A DNA stretch of 64,000 bases from Chryseobacterium sp. ERMR1:04 (GTDB taxonomy: Bacteria; Bacteroidota; Bacteroidia; Flavobacteriales; Weeksellaceae): positions 253,001 through 317,000 of the forward strand of contig NZ_LIRF01000006.1 in NCBI RefSeq assembly GCF_001297705.1. Reading direction: 5' to 3'. The notes beneath the pieces are model-generated. The model worked only from the letters and a program-made list of their open reading frames with translations, was not told the DNA's origin and searched no databases. This document shows, in pieces, positions 44,431-54,252 of the stretch. Positions within the stretch are counted from its first letter, which is position 1; every line of letters begins with the position of its first letter. The position numbers and the translations under genes were made by a program.

Positions 44431-47133
44431 TTACTCTACTTTCTTTCCCGCAAATTTATTCAGTTTCATTGTTAGAGAAAACATGATGTATCGCTTTAAA
44501 ATAAGGTCTTCACGATCTTCAAAATAAGAATTGGTAATCGTTCTTTTTACACTTTGATTCTGGTTTAAAACATCATAAATTTTAACTTTTGCAATCAATT
44601 GTTTATCAAAAAAAGAATAGCCTAGACTTGTATTCCAGAAATAATAATCTCTTTTGAATCCCGGAGCAAAGTTGGAACTTGTATTGTACACGAAATCATT
44701 TCCAAATACAAGATTGCTTTTTAGGACGTAATTTGTAATCTCTACTTTTAATGATTGGTTGGTGGTTTGTACTTTACCAATACTGTAATTTGTATAGTTT
44801 GAAGAATTATAGCCGATTGAATAGGATGGTTTTACCGTAAATTTATCGGGGATCTCGTAGGTAAGATTGATCCCAGGATTTATACTATATGAATTGCTTG
44901 TAAATTTTTCATCATTAATAAAGCCTCTTTTGTAATCATAAGTCATATTAAAGGTGGAATTAATGGTGAATTTACTTTTCTCCCATTTATATGTTTTGGC
45001 AATATTTCCTCCTAAAGCAACGGTTTTATTCCCGCTAACATTGGCATACGTTACAAACTGCTTTCCGGAAGCGTCATAATAGGAAAAATTGGTGATGTCA
45101 TTGTTGATATAACCGAAATCTATATTTAGATAATAAGAAAGGTTTTTTATGAGATTGAAATTACTGAAATAAAGAGAGGCTTTATTGGCCCATGTACTTT
45201 TTAGATCGGGGTTCCCCTGATAACTCACGAGAGGATCGGAAAGATCTAAATAGGGAATTAACTGGCTAGCGGTAGGCGTTGTAAAACCTGAATAATTGGT
45301 TAAAGTTAATCTCTTAGCTTCGGAAAATGCATATTGAAAAACGGCATTGTAATTAGGAAGGAAAAAACTTTTCTGTAAATCATATTGTTGCTGATTAAAA
45401 ATGGAGCTCATTTTCATATCAGAAATATCAAGACTTAGAGAAAACCAAATATTGAATTTCTTTTTGTTGACCGATAACGTTAATTCTGGAGAAATCTGAT
45501 TGATCTTCTGATCCAGACTGTTGGACAAAACGGAATTGTATTTTGAATATTTCCCTGTATTCAAATCAAAATCATTAACCTCTTTAAAATCACTGATCAA
45601 TTTTGCCTGATACCTAACATTAGCAGTTAAGCTCACAGAATCAGAAATGGGTTCGGTATAACCTGCCGTGAAGCTGTAATCACTATTCTGGTTTTTATTT
45701 TTAGCGAGTTGATCTCTGTTGTCATTGAGGTTGTTACTTTGATAAAATATCGTATTTGATCTGTTGAGGTCATTGTTTTTAGATTCAGAAATAGACGTGT
45801 TGATGCCCATACTGGCTGTTCGTCCTTCTTTTTTAAACCTTTTAGAAATATATATATTAGGACTAAATGAATTATTTTCTGAGTTGGAATTGGTGTAAGC
45901 ATCACTTTCGTTCAGAAGAATATTATCTTTTAAAGTGGTTGAGGTAGAGTTGTTAAAACTGAAACTCTTGCTTTTAGAAAAAGAGGGCGAAAAATAAATA
46001 TCAGTGAGTGAATCCAGTTTTATTCTTGTTGAAAAATTAAAATTATACTGTTCGGTTTCGCTCTCACCTTTTGCTTCAGAATTTGTTTTTAGGGTAAAGT
46101 CGGGAAGGAGGGTCGTTCGTGAAACCTTTGACTGAGTTTCCAGATTATTTTTAGATTGTAGCAGGCCAAAATTATCCAGATCAAAATCTTTTCCAAATTT
46201 ATCATTGTAATTAAGCCCTATCATCGAAGATTTTTGGAGCCCCTGTTTTGTTTGAGTTCCTCCATTATTTCTCATACTGTCAAAAACCTGGTCACTGGAA
46301 TAGCCTTCAGAATTGATATTATTGGATGAAGCCACCACACTTATTCTGGTATCATTTTTAAAATAGCTTAAAAATGCATTGCCTTCATATCTTTTATCGG
46401 AACCGTAGCCAAGAGTAAGCCTGGAAATAAGTCCTTTATTTTTCTTGTCATCAATGGTAAAATTAATGGTGGCATTTTTTGATTTTGGTGTTTTTCCACT
46501 TAATTCTTCCTCTTTGGTTTTGGTCGTTGTAAATTGAATGTTCTTGATAATATCAGCCGGAAGATTTTGTAAAGCGATCTTACCGTCTTTATTAAAGAAG
46601 GGTTTCCCATTGATCATGATCTGATCTACTTCTTTACCGTTTACCGTAATCTTTTTATCATTGCTGATTTCCACACCGGGAATCTGTTTTAGAAGTTCTT
46701 CAATTTTACTGTCGGGGCGTACTTTTAATGAAGAGGCATTAAATTCTATGGTGTCTTTTTTTATTTTAATCGGGGAGACCTTAATTTTAACTTCTTCAAT
46801 AGAGAAAACGGCATTTTTTTCGAGCTCAATTTCTCCTAAAGAAATAGATTGGTCTATTGTCTCGAAGTTTTTGGAAAAAGAACTCAGTTTATCAAAATCA
46901 ATTTTTAAAATAGTAGGAATATCCAACTTATCTGTTTTCAGAGAAAATTTACCTTCTTTGTTGGATGCGGTATAGTTGATGATGGAAGAATCTTTTTGTT
47001 TTAGGAGGTAGACTGTAGCATTTTCGATAGGTTTCTTTTCAAAATTTGAAATTTTACCGTCGATGCTTAATTTTTGAGCAGCCAAAATACCCATGTTGAA
47101 TACAATAATCCACAGCAATAGAGCCTTTTTCAT
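44431..47133 (-). CDS. Outer-membrane beta-barrel protein with CarboxypepD_reg and plug-like domains (paralogue 2)
   Basis: 900 residues, same architecture as the gene downstream and very similar over the whole length, highest in the first 220 residues and the last 100 (both end RYIMFSLTMKLNKFAGKK). The two genes arose by tandem duplication. Divergence is concentrated in the barrel, as expected for surface loops with changed ligand or phage exposure. The 113-base gap between them has no clear promoter, so they may be co-transcribed from upstream. Confidence 0.85.
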   Translation of the reverse strand: MKKALLLWIIVFNMGILAAQKLSIDGKISNFEKKPIENATVYLLKQKDSSIINYTASNKEGKFSLKTDKLDIPTILKIDFDKLSSFSKNFETIDQSISLGEIELEKNAVFSIEEVKIKVSPIKIKKDTIEFNASSLKVRPDSKIEELLKQIPGVEISNDKKITVNGKEVDQIMINGKPFFNKDGKIALQNLPADIIKNIQFTTTKTKEEELSGKTPKSKNATINFTIDDKKNKGLISRLTLGYGSDKRYEGNAFLSYFKNDTRISVVASSNNINSEGYSSDQVFDSMRNNGGTQTKQGLQKSSMIGLNYNDKFGKDFDLDNFGLLQSKNNLETQSKVSRTTLLPDFTLKTNSEAKGESETEQYNFNFSTRIKLDSLTDIYFSPSFSKSKSFSFNNSTSTTLKDNILLNESDAYTNSNSENNSFSPNIYISKRFKKEGRTASMGINTSISESKNNDLNRSNTIFYQSNNLNDNRDQLAKNKNQNSDYSFTAGYTEPISDSVSLTANVRYQAKLISDFKEVNDFDLNTGKYSKYNSVLSNSLDQKINQISPELTLSVNKKKFNIWFSLSLDISDMKMSSIFNQQQYDLQKSFFLPNYNAVFQYAFSEAKRLTLTNYSGFTTPTASQLIPYLDLSDPLVSYQGNPDLKSTWANKASLYFSNFNLIKNLSYYLNIDFGYINNDITNFSYYDASGKQFVTYANVSGNKTVALGGNIAKTYKWEKSKFTINSTFNMTYDYKRGFINDEKFTSNSYSINPGINLTYEIPDKFTVKPSYSIGYNSSNYTNYSIGKVQTTNQSLKVEITNYVLKSNLVFGNDFVYNTSSNFAPGFKRDYYFWNTSLGYSFFDKQLIAKVKIYDVLNQNQSVKRTITNSYFEDREDLILKRYIMFSLTMKLNKFAGKKVE

Positions 47134-47163
47134 TATAATGTGTGTATTTCTAGGGCGTAAAAA

Positions 47164-47193
47164 TAAAAAAACACCTCCAAAGTAGAGGTGTTT
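47164..47193 (-). terminator. Terminator of the BON gene pair
   Basis: Arms AAACACCTC/GAGGTGTTT with loop CAAAGTA and T7 on the minus strand. Confidence 0.85.
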
Positions 47194-47214
47194 ACGATTA
47201 ATATTTTAAAAATA

Positions 47215-47634
47215 TTAAGCTTTCAAATATCTTGAATAGGCGTAACCTTCTTGTCCGTCAGCGCTTTTCACTTTCCACCAATCGTCAGAAGTCTGCTCAA
47301 TTAATGTAACTGCAGAACCTTTTGCCGCTTTACCAACAACAGCAGCTTCTGTAGAAGGCTCCTGTCTGATGTTGAGGTTAGAATCTTCTGTAGCAACTGT
47401 AAGAGATGCTCCTGCAGAAAGACCTGAAATCTGTACGTCAATATTAATATCAGTTGCAGAGTAAGTAGAATCAATAGCTCCTAAAGCATTCCAAACAGCA
47501 TCTTTTGAAGCCGTGTTTGAAGCACTTCCTGAAACATAAAGAATTCCATCTTGTTCCTGAACCTGAAGGTTTGCAATTCCAGCTGACTGAGCAGCAGAGA
47601 CTACGCTTGAATATTTATCTTGTAATGTGCTCAT
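47215..47634 (-). CDS. BON-like domain plus bacterial SH3 domain protein
   Basis: 139 residues without a signal peptide. The first 75 residues look like a BON domain (VQEQDGILYVSGSASNTASK, DINIDVQISG). Residues about 80-139 form an SH3b domain (SNLNIRQEPSTEAAVVGKA, DDWWKVKSADGQEGYAYSRY). This resembles YgaU-like BON-LysM proteins, with SH3b in place of LysM. SH3b usually binds cell-wall peptides, yet no export signal is seen. It starts 6 bases after the BON lipoprotein stop. Confidence 0.8.
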   Translation of the reverse strand: MSTLQDKYSSVVSAAQSAGIANLQVQEQDGILYVSGSASNTASKDAVWNALGAIDSTYSATDINIDVQISGLSAGASLTVATEDSNLNIRQEPSTEAAVVGKAAKGSAVTLIEQTSDDWWKVKSADGQEGYAYSRYLKA

Positions 47635-47640
47635 TTCTAA

Positions 47641-48132
47641 TTATTTTACAACTAAGTTATTATTATATTTTCCAACTTTCAAAGCATCTACAGATTCTTT
47701 GATTTTTCTTGCTTGTAGAGCAGATACATTTCCTGTAAGCGTTAGAGTTCCATTTACGGCCTCTACTTTTACAGATGGGAAATCTTTAAGAGCATCTTTT
47801 ACTTTCTTTTGAACAGCAGGATCTAGCGCTGAAGTAGTTTCAACCGGAGCTGCAGCTGCAGGAGCTGCCTCAATAGTTGCCATATCATGCACTCCTTTAA
47901 TACCGTTGATTGCTTTAAGTTGAGCAATCATAGCATCTTTAGAAGCCTGATCAGCAAAAGTTCCGCTTAAATGAGCCTGTCCTTCTTTTACTTCAACAGA
48001 AGCACCCGGATTAGAGGTTACGATTGTTGTAGCTTGAGTCTGAAGATCAGCATCAGAAACTTTCTTTTTACAAGCAATTGATCCGAAAGATACTGCTATA
48101 GCCAATGCAGCCATTGCGATAGTTTTTTTCAT
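47641..48132 (-). CDS. BON-domain lipoprotein
   Basis: 163 residues. Lipobox ending FGSIAC (Cys21). Two BON domains at about 25-85 (ASVEVKEGQAHLSGTF) and 103-163 (VKVEAVNGTLTLTGNV) with an Ala/Pro linker. BON domains are thought to bind phospholipids; OsmY-like proteins of this kind protect the envelope under stress. In an operon with the BON-SH3 gene. Confidence 0.88.
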   Translation of the reverse strand: MKKTIAMAALAIAVSFGSIACKKKVSDADLQTQATTIVTSNPGASVEVKEGQAHLSGTFADQASKDAMIAQLKAINGIKGVHDMATIEAAPAAAAPVETTSALDPAVQKKVKDALKDFPSVKVEAVNGTLTLTGNVSALQARKIKESVDALKVGKYNNNLVVK

Positions 48133-48164
48133 ATTGTATATTTATTTAATGTTGTTAATACAAT

Positions 48165-48191
48165 CAAATGTAATAATAAAATTTATACCAA
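48165..48191 (-). promoter_or_regulatory. Promoter of the BON operon
   Basis: -7 box TACATTTG (48165-48172) with TTG at 48189-48191, spacing 16. Leader of about 30 bases. Confidence 0.65.
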
Positions 48192-48326
48192 AAGGATTAA
48201 AATTAGAGAAATGTTTCTTGTTTTTTTTTCAATATTTTATAAATCAGACTATTAATTTTAATGTAATATAAACTTAACATAAATTTATTACAACTTTAAT
48301 AAATTCTACACCAATTAAAAAACTAT

Positions 48327-48334
48327 TATATTTG
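48327..48334 (+). promoter_or_regulatory. -7 box of the symporter gene
   Basis: TATATTTG followed by C, 17 bases before ATG 48351. No clear -33 element. Confidence 0.55.
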
Positions 48335-48350
48335 CGAAACTTGAATTTAT

Positions 48351-49601
48351 ATGAAAGGACAAAATAAACTTTTTATAGCAATTATCATTGCACTTCTTAT
48401 AGGGGTAGGAATTGGTGGTGTGGTGCATATGCAGTATCCGGAAAGCGCCGAACCTTTTTCTAAAAATATCAAACTTCTGGGAACCGTTTTCATTAGGTTG
48501 GTACAAATGATTATTGCCCCTTTGGTTTTCACAACATTGGTCGTGGGAATTGCTAAAATGAGCGATATTAAAATGATCGGAAGAGTAGGAACAAAAGCCA
48601 TGTTATGGTTTATTTCTGCCTCTCTGATGTCTCTTTTTATTGGTTTGATCCTTGTAAATTGGCTTGAACCGGGACATGTAACTAAACTTCCTATTCAGGA
48701 CGTATCTTCTGCTGAAGAATTATTAAAAAGCAGCAAAGGATTTTCTATGGAAGATTTTGTGAAACATGTTGTTCCTAAGAGTATATTTGAAGCTTTTGCA
48801 ACCAATGAAGTATTACAAATTGTAGTATTCTCCATTATGTTTGGTGTGGCTTTGGCTAATATGGGTGAGGAATATGCGCAACCGGTTATCAAATTATTTG
48901 ATATTGTAGCCCATGCGATCCTTAAAATGGTAGCCTATATTATGTGGTTTGCTCCGCTTGGAGTTTTAGGAGCTATTGCAGCTGTAGTTGCCGTCAATGG
49001 TTTTGAAATTTTTAAAGTATATGCCATTTATCTAAGAGACTTTTTCTTTGCATTAGGGGTTCTTTGGTTGGTTTTATTATTGGTAGGTTATCTGATTTTA
49101 GGAAACCGCCTTTTCGAATTATTAAAAAGAATAAAAGCACCTTTATTGATCGCTTTTTCTACCACAAGTTCAGAAGCTGTATTCCCTAAATTGGTAGAAG
49201 AATTAGAACAATTCGGATGTAATAGTAGAGTCGTATCTTTCATTTTACCGCTAGGATATTCATTCAACCTGGATGGAAGTATGATGTATATGACGTTTGC
49301 GTCAATTTTCATCGCTCAGATTTATGGAATTGAAATGACAATCGGACAACAAATTACCATGCTTCTAGTACTTATGCTTACCTCAAAAGGGATTGCAGGA
49401 GTTCCAAGAGCTTCTTTGGTCATTATTGTAGCAACGTGTTCAATGTTTGGTATTCCACCAGAAGGGATTGCTTTAATTTTACCAATTGACCATTTCTGTG
49501 ATATGGGAAGAAGTATGACAAACGTTTTAGGAAATGCGTTAGCCACTTCTGCTGTTTCGAAATGGGAAGGACAGTTGGATAATCCCGGTGTTGAAGTATA
49601 A
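48351..49601 (+). CDS. Dicarboxylate/amino acid:cation symporter (DAACS family)
   Basis: 416 residues, about 8 membrane helices and two re-entrant hairpins. The Ser-rich first hairpin is TTSSEAVFPKLVEELE, and the second half has SFNLDGSMMYMTFASIF, the conserved helix 7 N-x-x-G-S region. DHFCDMGRSMTNVLGNALAT matches the substrate-binding helix 8, with Asp, Arg and Asn. Imports glutamate, aspartate or C4-dicarboxylates with H+ or Na+. Own promoter and terminator. Confidence 0.93.
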   Translation: MKGQNKLFIAIIIALLIGVGIGGVVHMQYPESAEPFSKNIKLLGTVFIRLVQMIIAPLVFTTLVVGIAKMSDIKMIGRVGTKAMLWFISASLMSLFIGLILVNWLEPGHVTKLPIQDVSSAEELLKSSKGFSMEDFVKHVVPKSIFEAFATNEVLQIVVFSIMFGVALANMGEEYAQPVIKLFDIVAHAILKMVAYIMWFAPLGVLGAIAAVVAVNGFEIFKVYAIYLRDFFFALGVLWLVLLLVGYLILGNRLFELLKRIKAPLLIAFSTTSSEAVFPKLVEELEQFGCNSRVVSFILPLGYSFNLDGSMMYMTFASIFIAQIYGIEMTIGQQITMLLVLMLTSKGIAGVPRASLVIIVATCSMFGIPPEGIALILPIDHFCDMGRSMTNVLGNALATSAVSKWEGQLDNPGVEV

Positions 49602-49633
49602 ATAATAAATTTTCAATATAGCGAAGGCTAAAG

Positions 49634-49680
49634 AATGGTCAATAGTGAATTTTTAAGATTCATTATTGACCATTTATTTT
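49634..49680 (+). terminator. Terminator of the symporter gene
   Basis: Arms of 17 bases (49634-49650 and 49659-49675, one mismatch) followed by a T-rich stretch. Confidence 0.78.
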
Positions 49681-49686
49681 TTATTT

Positions 49687-49758
49687 GAAGCTATTCCCGC
49701 TTTCCATTACAATCTTTTTTTTTCAAAAAAGGATTTTCATTTCTATCGGGGCTAGGTA
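49687..49758 (+). repeat. Dispersed repeat, copy C
   Basis: GAAGCTATTCCCGCTTTCC, inner CTTTTTTTTTCAAAAAAGGA hairpin, end CTATCGGGGCTAGG. The best preserved right end of the three copies. Confidence 0.75.
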
Positions 49759-49873
49759 GTTGTCTTTCTTTCAAAATTTGTCATTGCGAACGAAAAATAT
49801 TCTCACTGATTGTAAAGAAAATCTTTGCGATCTTTGTATTTAAAATAGATTCAATAAAAAATCAAATTATTAA

Positions 49874-50587
49874 ATGAATTTACAACATCATAAAAATTCA
49901 ATTTCTGAAAATGGCTTCACAGTGATCAATACGATCTTTTCTGATGATGAAATTGATAGAATTACAGATGCCATTCAAAATATAGATACCTCCAAAGATA
50001 CTTTCAGGAAATCCGAAGATCTGTTTGCGATAAGACAATTCCTGAAAGAAATTCCAGAGGTCAATGAATTGATATTTAATGAAAATATTAAAAAAATAAT
50101 CAAAGAAGTTTTCGGGGATAAATATGCTGCTGTAAAAAGTATTTATTTTGATAAGCCTGAAAAATCAAATTGGTATGTTGCCTATCATCAGGATCTAACG
50201 ATTTCTGTGGATAAGAAACTTGAGTTGCCTAATTTTGGACCTTGGACAACCAAACAGAATCAGTTTGCGGTTCAGCCGCCATTAGATATTCTTGAAAATA
50301 TTTTCACGATTAGAATTCATTTAGATGATACTGATGAAAATAATGGAGCCTTAAAAGTAGTTCCACAATCACATGCTAAAGGAATTTATAGACCCGAAAC
50401 AATAGATTGGAGCGTAGAAACCGAAAAGATCTGCAATGTAGAAAAAGGAGGAGTTATGATTATGAAACCTTTACTTCTTCATGGTTCTAATAGAACGACC
50501 AATGGTAAAAAAAGGAGAGTGATTCACATTGAATTTTCTGATAGAGAACTTCCGGAAGAGCTGAATTGGTCTGAAAGGATGAATTAA
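49874..50587 (+). CDS. Phytanoyl-CoA dioxygenase (PhyH) family protein
   Basis: 237 residues. YHQD supplies the H-x-D pair of the Fe(II) facial triad, LLLHGSN the second His, and KKRRVIHIEFSD the Arg that binds 2-oxoglutarate. IRIHLDDTDENNGALKVVPQS is the typical PhyH segment. The enzyme hydroxylates a small molecule; the substrate cannot be told. Its last codons (around 50551-50587) are the left end of the triplicated unit described below. Confidence 0.88.
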   Translation: MNLQHHKNSISENGFTVINTIFSDDEIDRITDAIQNIDTSKDTFRKSEDLFAIRQFLKEIPEVNELIFNENIKKIIKEVFGDKYAAVKSIYFDKPEKSNWYVAYHQDLTISVDKKLELPNFGPWTTKQNQFAVQPPLDILENIFTIRIHLDDTDENNGALKVVPQSHAKGIYRPETIDWSVETEKICNVEKGGVMIMKPLLLHGSNRTTNGKKRRVIHIEFSDRELPEELNWSERMN

Positions 50588-51416
50588 ATCCAGAATGTCA
50601 TTCTGAATGAAACGAAGTGTAGTGAAAAATCTATTTTTCTCCCGCAGATTATACAGATCTCGCAGATGTTTGTGTTAAAAAATCTGCGTAATTTGCTAAA
50701 TCTGCGAGAATTAAAATAAAAACAAAACCTCTTTCAAGCCGAAAGAGATTTATTATTGAGTATCAATTTTAAAATTACTTCACAGAAATCTCATCAATAA
50801 AGATATACGATTGCCCGCCAGCAGCTTGATGCCACTCCGGAAGAGTTGAATTAGTCTGAAAGGATGAATTAACCTCTGAATGTCATTCTGAATGAAACGA
50901 AGTGTAGTGAAGAATCTATTTTTCTCCCACAGATTACACAAATCTGCAGATTTTTACGTTAAAAAATCTGCGTAATTTGCTAAATCTGTGAGAATTAAAA
51001 TAAAACAAAACCTCTTTCAAGCCGAAAGAGGTTTATTATTGAGAATCAATTTTAAAATTACTTCACAGAAATCTCATCAATAAAGATATACGATTGCCCA
51101 GCTCCCTGATACCACTCTGGAAGAGTTGAATGAGTATAAAAGTATGAATTAACACCCTGATGTCATTCTGAACGAAACAAAGTGTAGTGAAGAATCTACT
51201 TTTCTCCCGCAGATTACACAAATCTCGCAGATGTTTACGCTAAAAAATCTGCGTAATTTGCTAAATCTGCGAGAATTAAAATAAAATAAAAACAAAACCT
51301 CTTTCAAGCCGAAAGAGGTTTATTATTGAGTATCAAATTTTAAAATTACTTCACAGAAATCTCATCAATAAAGATATACGATTGTCTGCCAGCACCTTGA
51401 TGCCACTCCGGAAGAG
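50551..51416. repeat. Three tandem units of 280-291 bp between two convergent genes
   Basis: Unit starts at 50551, 50836 and 51116, with the closing boundary at 51407-51416. Each unit begins with the last codons of the dioxygenase gene, holds a TGTCATTCTGAA-type repeat, an AATCTGCG-rich inverted pair and a CCTCTTTC/GAAAGAGG hairpin (50727-50750, 51007-51034, 51297-51321), and ends with the last codons of the GH92 gene. Every boundary is TCCGGAAGAG or a one-base variant. Units have diverged by scattered substitutions and small indels. Confidence 0.92.
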
Positions 51417-54147
51417 CTCCGAAATGATAAGCTTTTACTTTAACATAACGAGCTTCGGTCGGAAGAATATCTGTCCCGAATTCTTTAGTCTGAACGGTTT
51501 CATTTTTGGGATCAACTGTATTGTCAACCGTTTTTAAAAGAATGAAATCTTTACCATTCATAGAAGCATAATATTCTACTTTTTTAGGCATCATAATCCA
51601 TGCTCTGCTGTCCTGAAGGTAAGTTGAAGATAATTTTGTGATCTGTTGAGGTGATTTCATATCAATAATTGCCTCGAAAGTTTGCCCTTGATAGCCTATC
51701 CATTCTCCTTTTCTCCAGTTGATATCTCCGCTAATGCCATCAATTAATGATAACTTTCCACTTGCGCTATATTGTGGCGTGGGAGTGGAATTGACGGTGA
51801 TATCCCAATTATTCGGTCTTCTGTTGGAATTGGCTGTTACGACTGAACTTTTCTGGCCTTTTCTTTCAGCATACGCAGAAACTTGGGTTGTTTTAGTGAT
51901 CGTAAATGGTTCTTTATACGCTTTAAAAGTCTTTCTCACATTTGCATCGCCCGCATCCATTGTCATAAAATATAATTTATCATTGGGATGTAATGCAGTG
52001 ATTTCAACTTTCGTAGAGAAATCGAAAATTCGGTCTGCTTTAATAACCGGAGAAGCAGTCAGTTCTTCATATTTAAAATCTTTGAATGATTTTGTATTCT
52101 CAAAACCTAATTTCTTAAGCTCTTCTTTACGGGTATTTTGGGTGATTGTTCTTGTTGTTCCGTCTTCTAAATGAATTGTAACCTCATCAAAATAAGGCGT
52201 GTTAGTCTGCCATTCGGGTAATCCCGGAGTGACAGAATAAATACCCATTGAACTTAAAATATACCAGGCACTCATCTGCCCACAATCTTCGTTTCCTATC
52301 AAACCATCTGGAGTATTTTTATAAAAATGATCAAGAATATATTTGATTTTTGCATCTGTTTTTTCCGGTTTATCAACATAATTGTACAAATAAGCAATAT
52401 GATGACTTGGCTCGTTTCCTTGGGCATATTGTCCCATTAAGCCTGTGATATCCACCTGTTCTCTTCCGGTAGTTGTATTGGGCGCAGAGAAAATGGCATC
52501 AATAAATTGTTCAAATTTTTCTTTTCCTCCGTGTGCTGCGATCAATCCGGGAATATCTTGCTGAACAGAATAGGAATAATGCCACGAATTTCCTTCTGTA
52601 TAATTGTTGTTTACTTCTCTAGGTTCAAATGGTTCATACCAATTTCCGTTTTTTCTGGGCTGCATAAATCCGTTCTTTGGGTTATAAAGGTTTTTCCAGT
52701 TTTGAGAACGTTTCATGAAATACTGGTAATCTTCTTTTTTACCTAAAATTTTGGCCATCTGAGCGATGCACCAGTCGTCATAGGCATATTCAACTGTTTT
52801 AGAAACGCTTTCATGTTCGTCATCAATAGCGATATAATTATTTTGCTTGTAAGCATTTAATCCGAAAATATCCAACATGGCCGAATGTTTAGAAGCCTGA
52901 AATGCTTTTTCGTAATCAAAACCTGTAATTCCTTTTGCCATGGCATCTGCAATTACAGAAACCGAGTGGTAGCCAATCATACATTCCGTTTCGTTGGAAG
53001 CGAGTTCCCATACGGGTAATTTTCCGCCTTGTTCGTATTGTTTAATGAAAGTATTGATGAAGTCGGAAGTTTTTTTTCTATCAATTAAAGTCATCAAAGG
53101 ATGTGCTCCTCTGAAAGTATCCCATAGCGAAAAAACCGAGTAATAATCGAAATCTTTTGCGGTGTAAAATTTGTTGTCGCGGCCTCTGTATTTTCCGTCA
53201 ACATCCATATTGATATTTGGCTGTGTGAAAACGTGATATAATGCAGTGTAGAAAATAGCGAGTTTATCTTTATCGTTAGATTTAACTTCAATTGTAGACA
53301 ATTCTTTGTCCCAATCTGCAACTGCTTGCTTTTTGATGGTTTCAAAATCATTAGACTGACCTTCAGCTAACATATTTTTTCCTGCACCTTCATAACCTGT
53401 TCGAGAGAGGGCCACTTTTACATTAATTTTTTCACCTTTTTTTACTTGAGTTGAAAATGCTAAAGCCAATTTAGTTCCTGTAAAAAGATTATTTTCTTGT
53501 TTTCCATTCACTTCTTTTTTTGAAATTTTCAAAGGTTTTGAAAACTCTATTCTTGCGTAAATGTATTGGTTGGTTGCCCAAGCTTCACTTCTTCGGAAAA
53601 CTTCAATGGTTTTATCATCAATTATTTTAACCTCGCCTTCCAATAATTTATCTCGGTGATTTAAATCTAAAATAATGTTGGCGTTTCCTGCATTGTTGAA
53701 AGTGTATTCATGATAGCCCACTCTTTTTGTTGTGGTTAAACGAACATCAATATTGTTTTTGTCTAGCTTAACAGCATAAAATCCTGCCGAAGCTTTTTCA
53801 TTGTTGTGGGAAAATTTTGAAGAATACTCTTTGCTGTCAACGCTTGGATTTCCCATAGTAGGCATCAACATAATATCGCCATAATCTGAAACTCCGGTTC
53901 CGTTAAGATGGGTGTGCGAGAATCCATAGATTACAGAATCTGAATAATGATAGCCACTACAACCATCCCAACTTCCGTCGACTCTGGTATCGGGTGAAAG
54001 TTGTACCATTCCAAAAGGAACGATAGCTCCGGGAAAGGTGTGTCCGTGTCCGCCGGTTCCTATAAAAGGATTTACATACTGCGAATAGTTTTGGGCATAC
54101 GCAAGAGAAACAAAGAATAAGGAAAGCAGAGAAAGATATTTTTTCAT
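51346..54147 (-). CDS. GH92 family glycosidase (alpha-mannosidase type)
   Basis: 933 residues. Signal peptide ends about AYAQ. The GH92 start YVNPFIGTGGHGHTFPGAIVP (split by families as PFIGTGGHGHTFPG) is complete. NETECMIGYHSVSVIADAM and GNEDCGQMSAWYILSSMGIY carry the catalytic acid and base region and the Ca-binding residues. After about residue 745 an extra F5/8-type or discoidin-like module runs to the end (DGISGDINWRKGEWIGYQGQ, ARYVKVKAYHFG). These exo-enzymes remove mannose from glycans in the periplasm or at the surface. Divergent from the beta-barrel gene at 54253, which may import products. Confidence 0.92.
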   Translation of the reverse strand: MKKYLSLLSLFFVSLAYAQNYSQYVNPFIGTGGHGHTFPGAIVPFGMVQLSPDTRVDGSWDGCSGYHYSDSVIYGFSHTHLNGTGVSDYGDIMLMPTMGNPSVDSKEYSSKFSHNNEKASAGFYAVKLDKNNIDVRLTTTKRVGYHEYTFNNAGNANIILDLNHRDKLLEGEVKIIDDKTIEVFRRSEAWATNQYIYARIEFSKPLKISKKEVNGKQENNLFTGTKLALAFSTQVKKGEKINVKVALSRTGYEGAGKNMLAEGQSNDFETIKKQAVADWDKELSTIEVKSNDKDKLAIFYTALYHVFTQPNINMDVDGKYRGRDNKFYTAKDFDYYSVFSLWDTFRGAHPLMTLIDRKKTSDFINTFIKQYEQGGKLPVWELASNETECMIGYHSVSVIADAMAKGITGFDYEKAFQASKHSAMLDIFGLNAYKQNNYIAIDDEHESVSKTVEYAYDDWCIAQMAKILGKKEDYQYFMKRSQNWKNLYNPKNGFMQPRKNGNWYEPFEPREVNNNYTEGNSWHYSYSVQQDIPGLIAAHGGKEKFEQFIDAIFSAPNTTTGREQVDITGLMGQYAQGNEPSHHIAYLYNYVDKPEKTDAKIKYILDHFYKNTPDGLIGNEDCGQMSAWYILSSMGIYSVTPGLPEWQTNTPYFDEVTIHLEDGTTRTITQNTRKEELKKLGFENTKSFKDFKYEELTASPVIKADRIFDFSTKVEITALHPNDKLYFMTMDAGDANVRKTFKAYKEPFTITKTTQVSAYAERKGQKSSVVTANSNRRPNNWDITVNSTPTPQYSASGKLSLIDGISGDINWRKGEWIGYQGQTFEAIIDMKSPQQITKLSSTYLQDSRAWIMMPKKVEYYASMNGKDFILLKTVDNTVDPKNETVQTKEFGTDILPTEARYVKVKAYHFGALPEWHQGAGRQSYIFIDEISVK

Positions 54148-54252
54148 AAAAAGGAGAGCTATTTTTAAGGTGTTGCCAATATATAAAAAAAATAATTGAG
54201 TTAAATATGTAATGAAAGTAAGCTGAGGGGTGTTTTATTATAAAGACACTTT

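Noticed and set aside
50551..51416. CRISPR-like array
   Set aside because: Repeats are about 285 bp, contiguous and without unique spacers; they contain gene ends and terminators.
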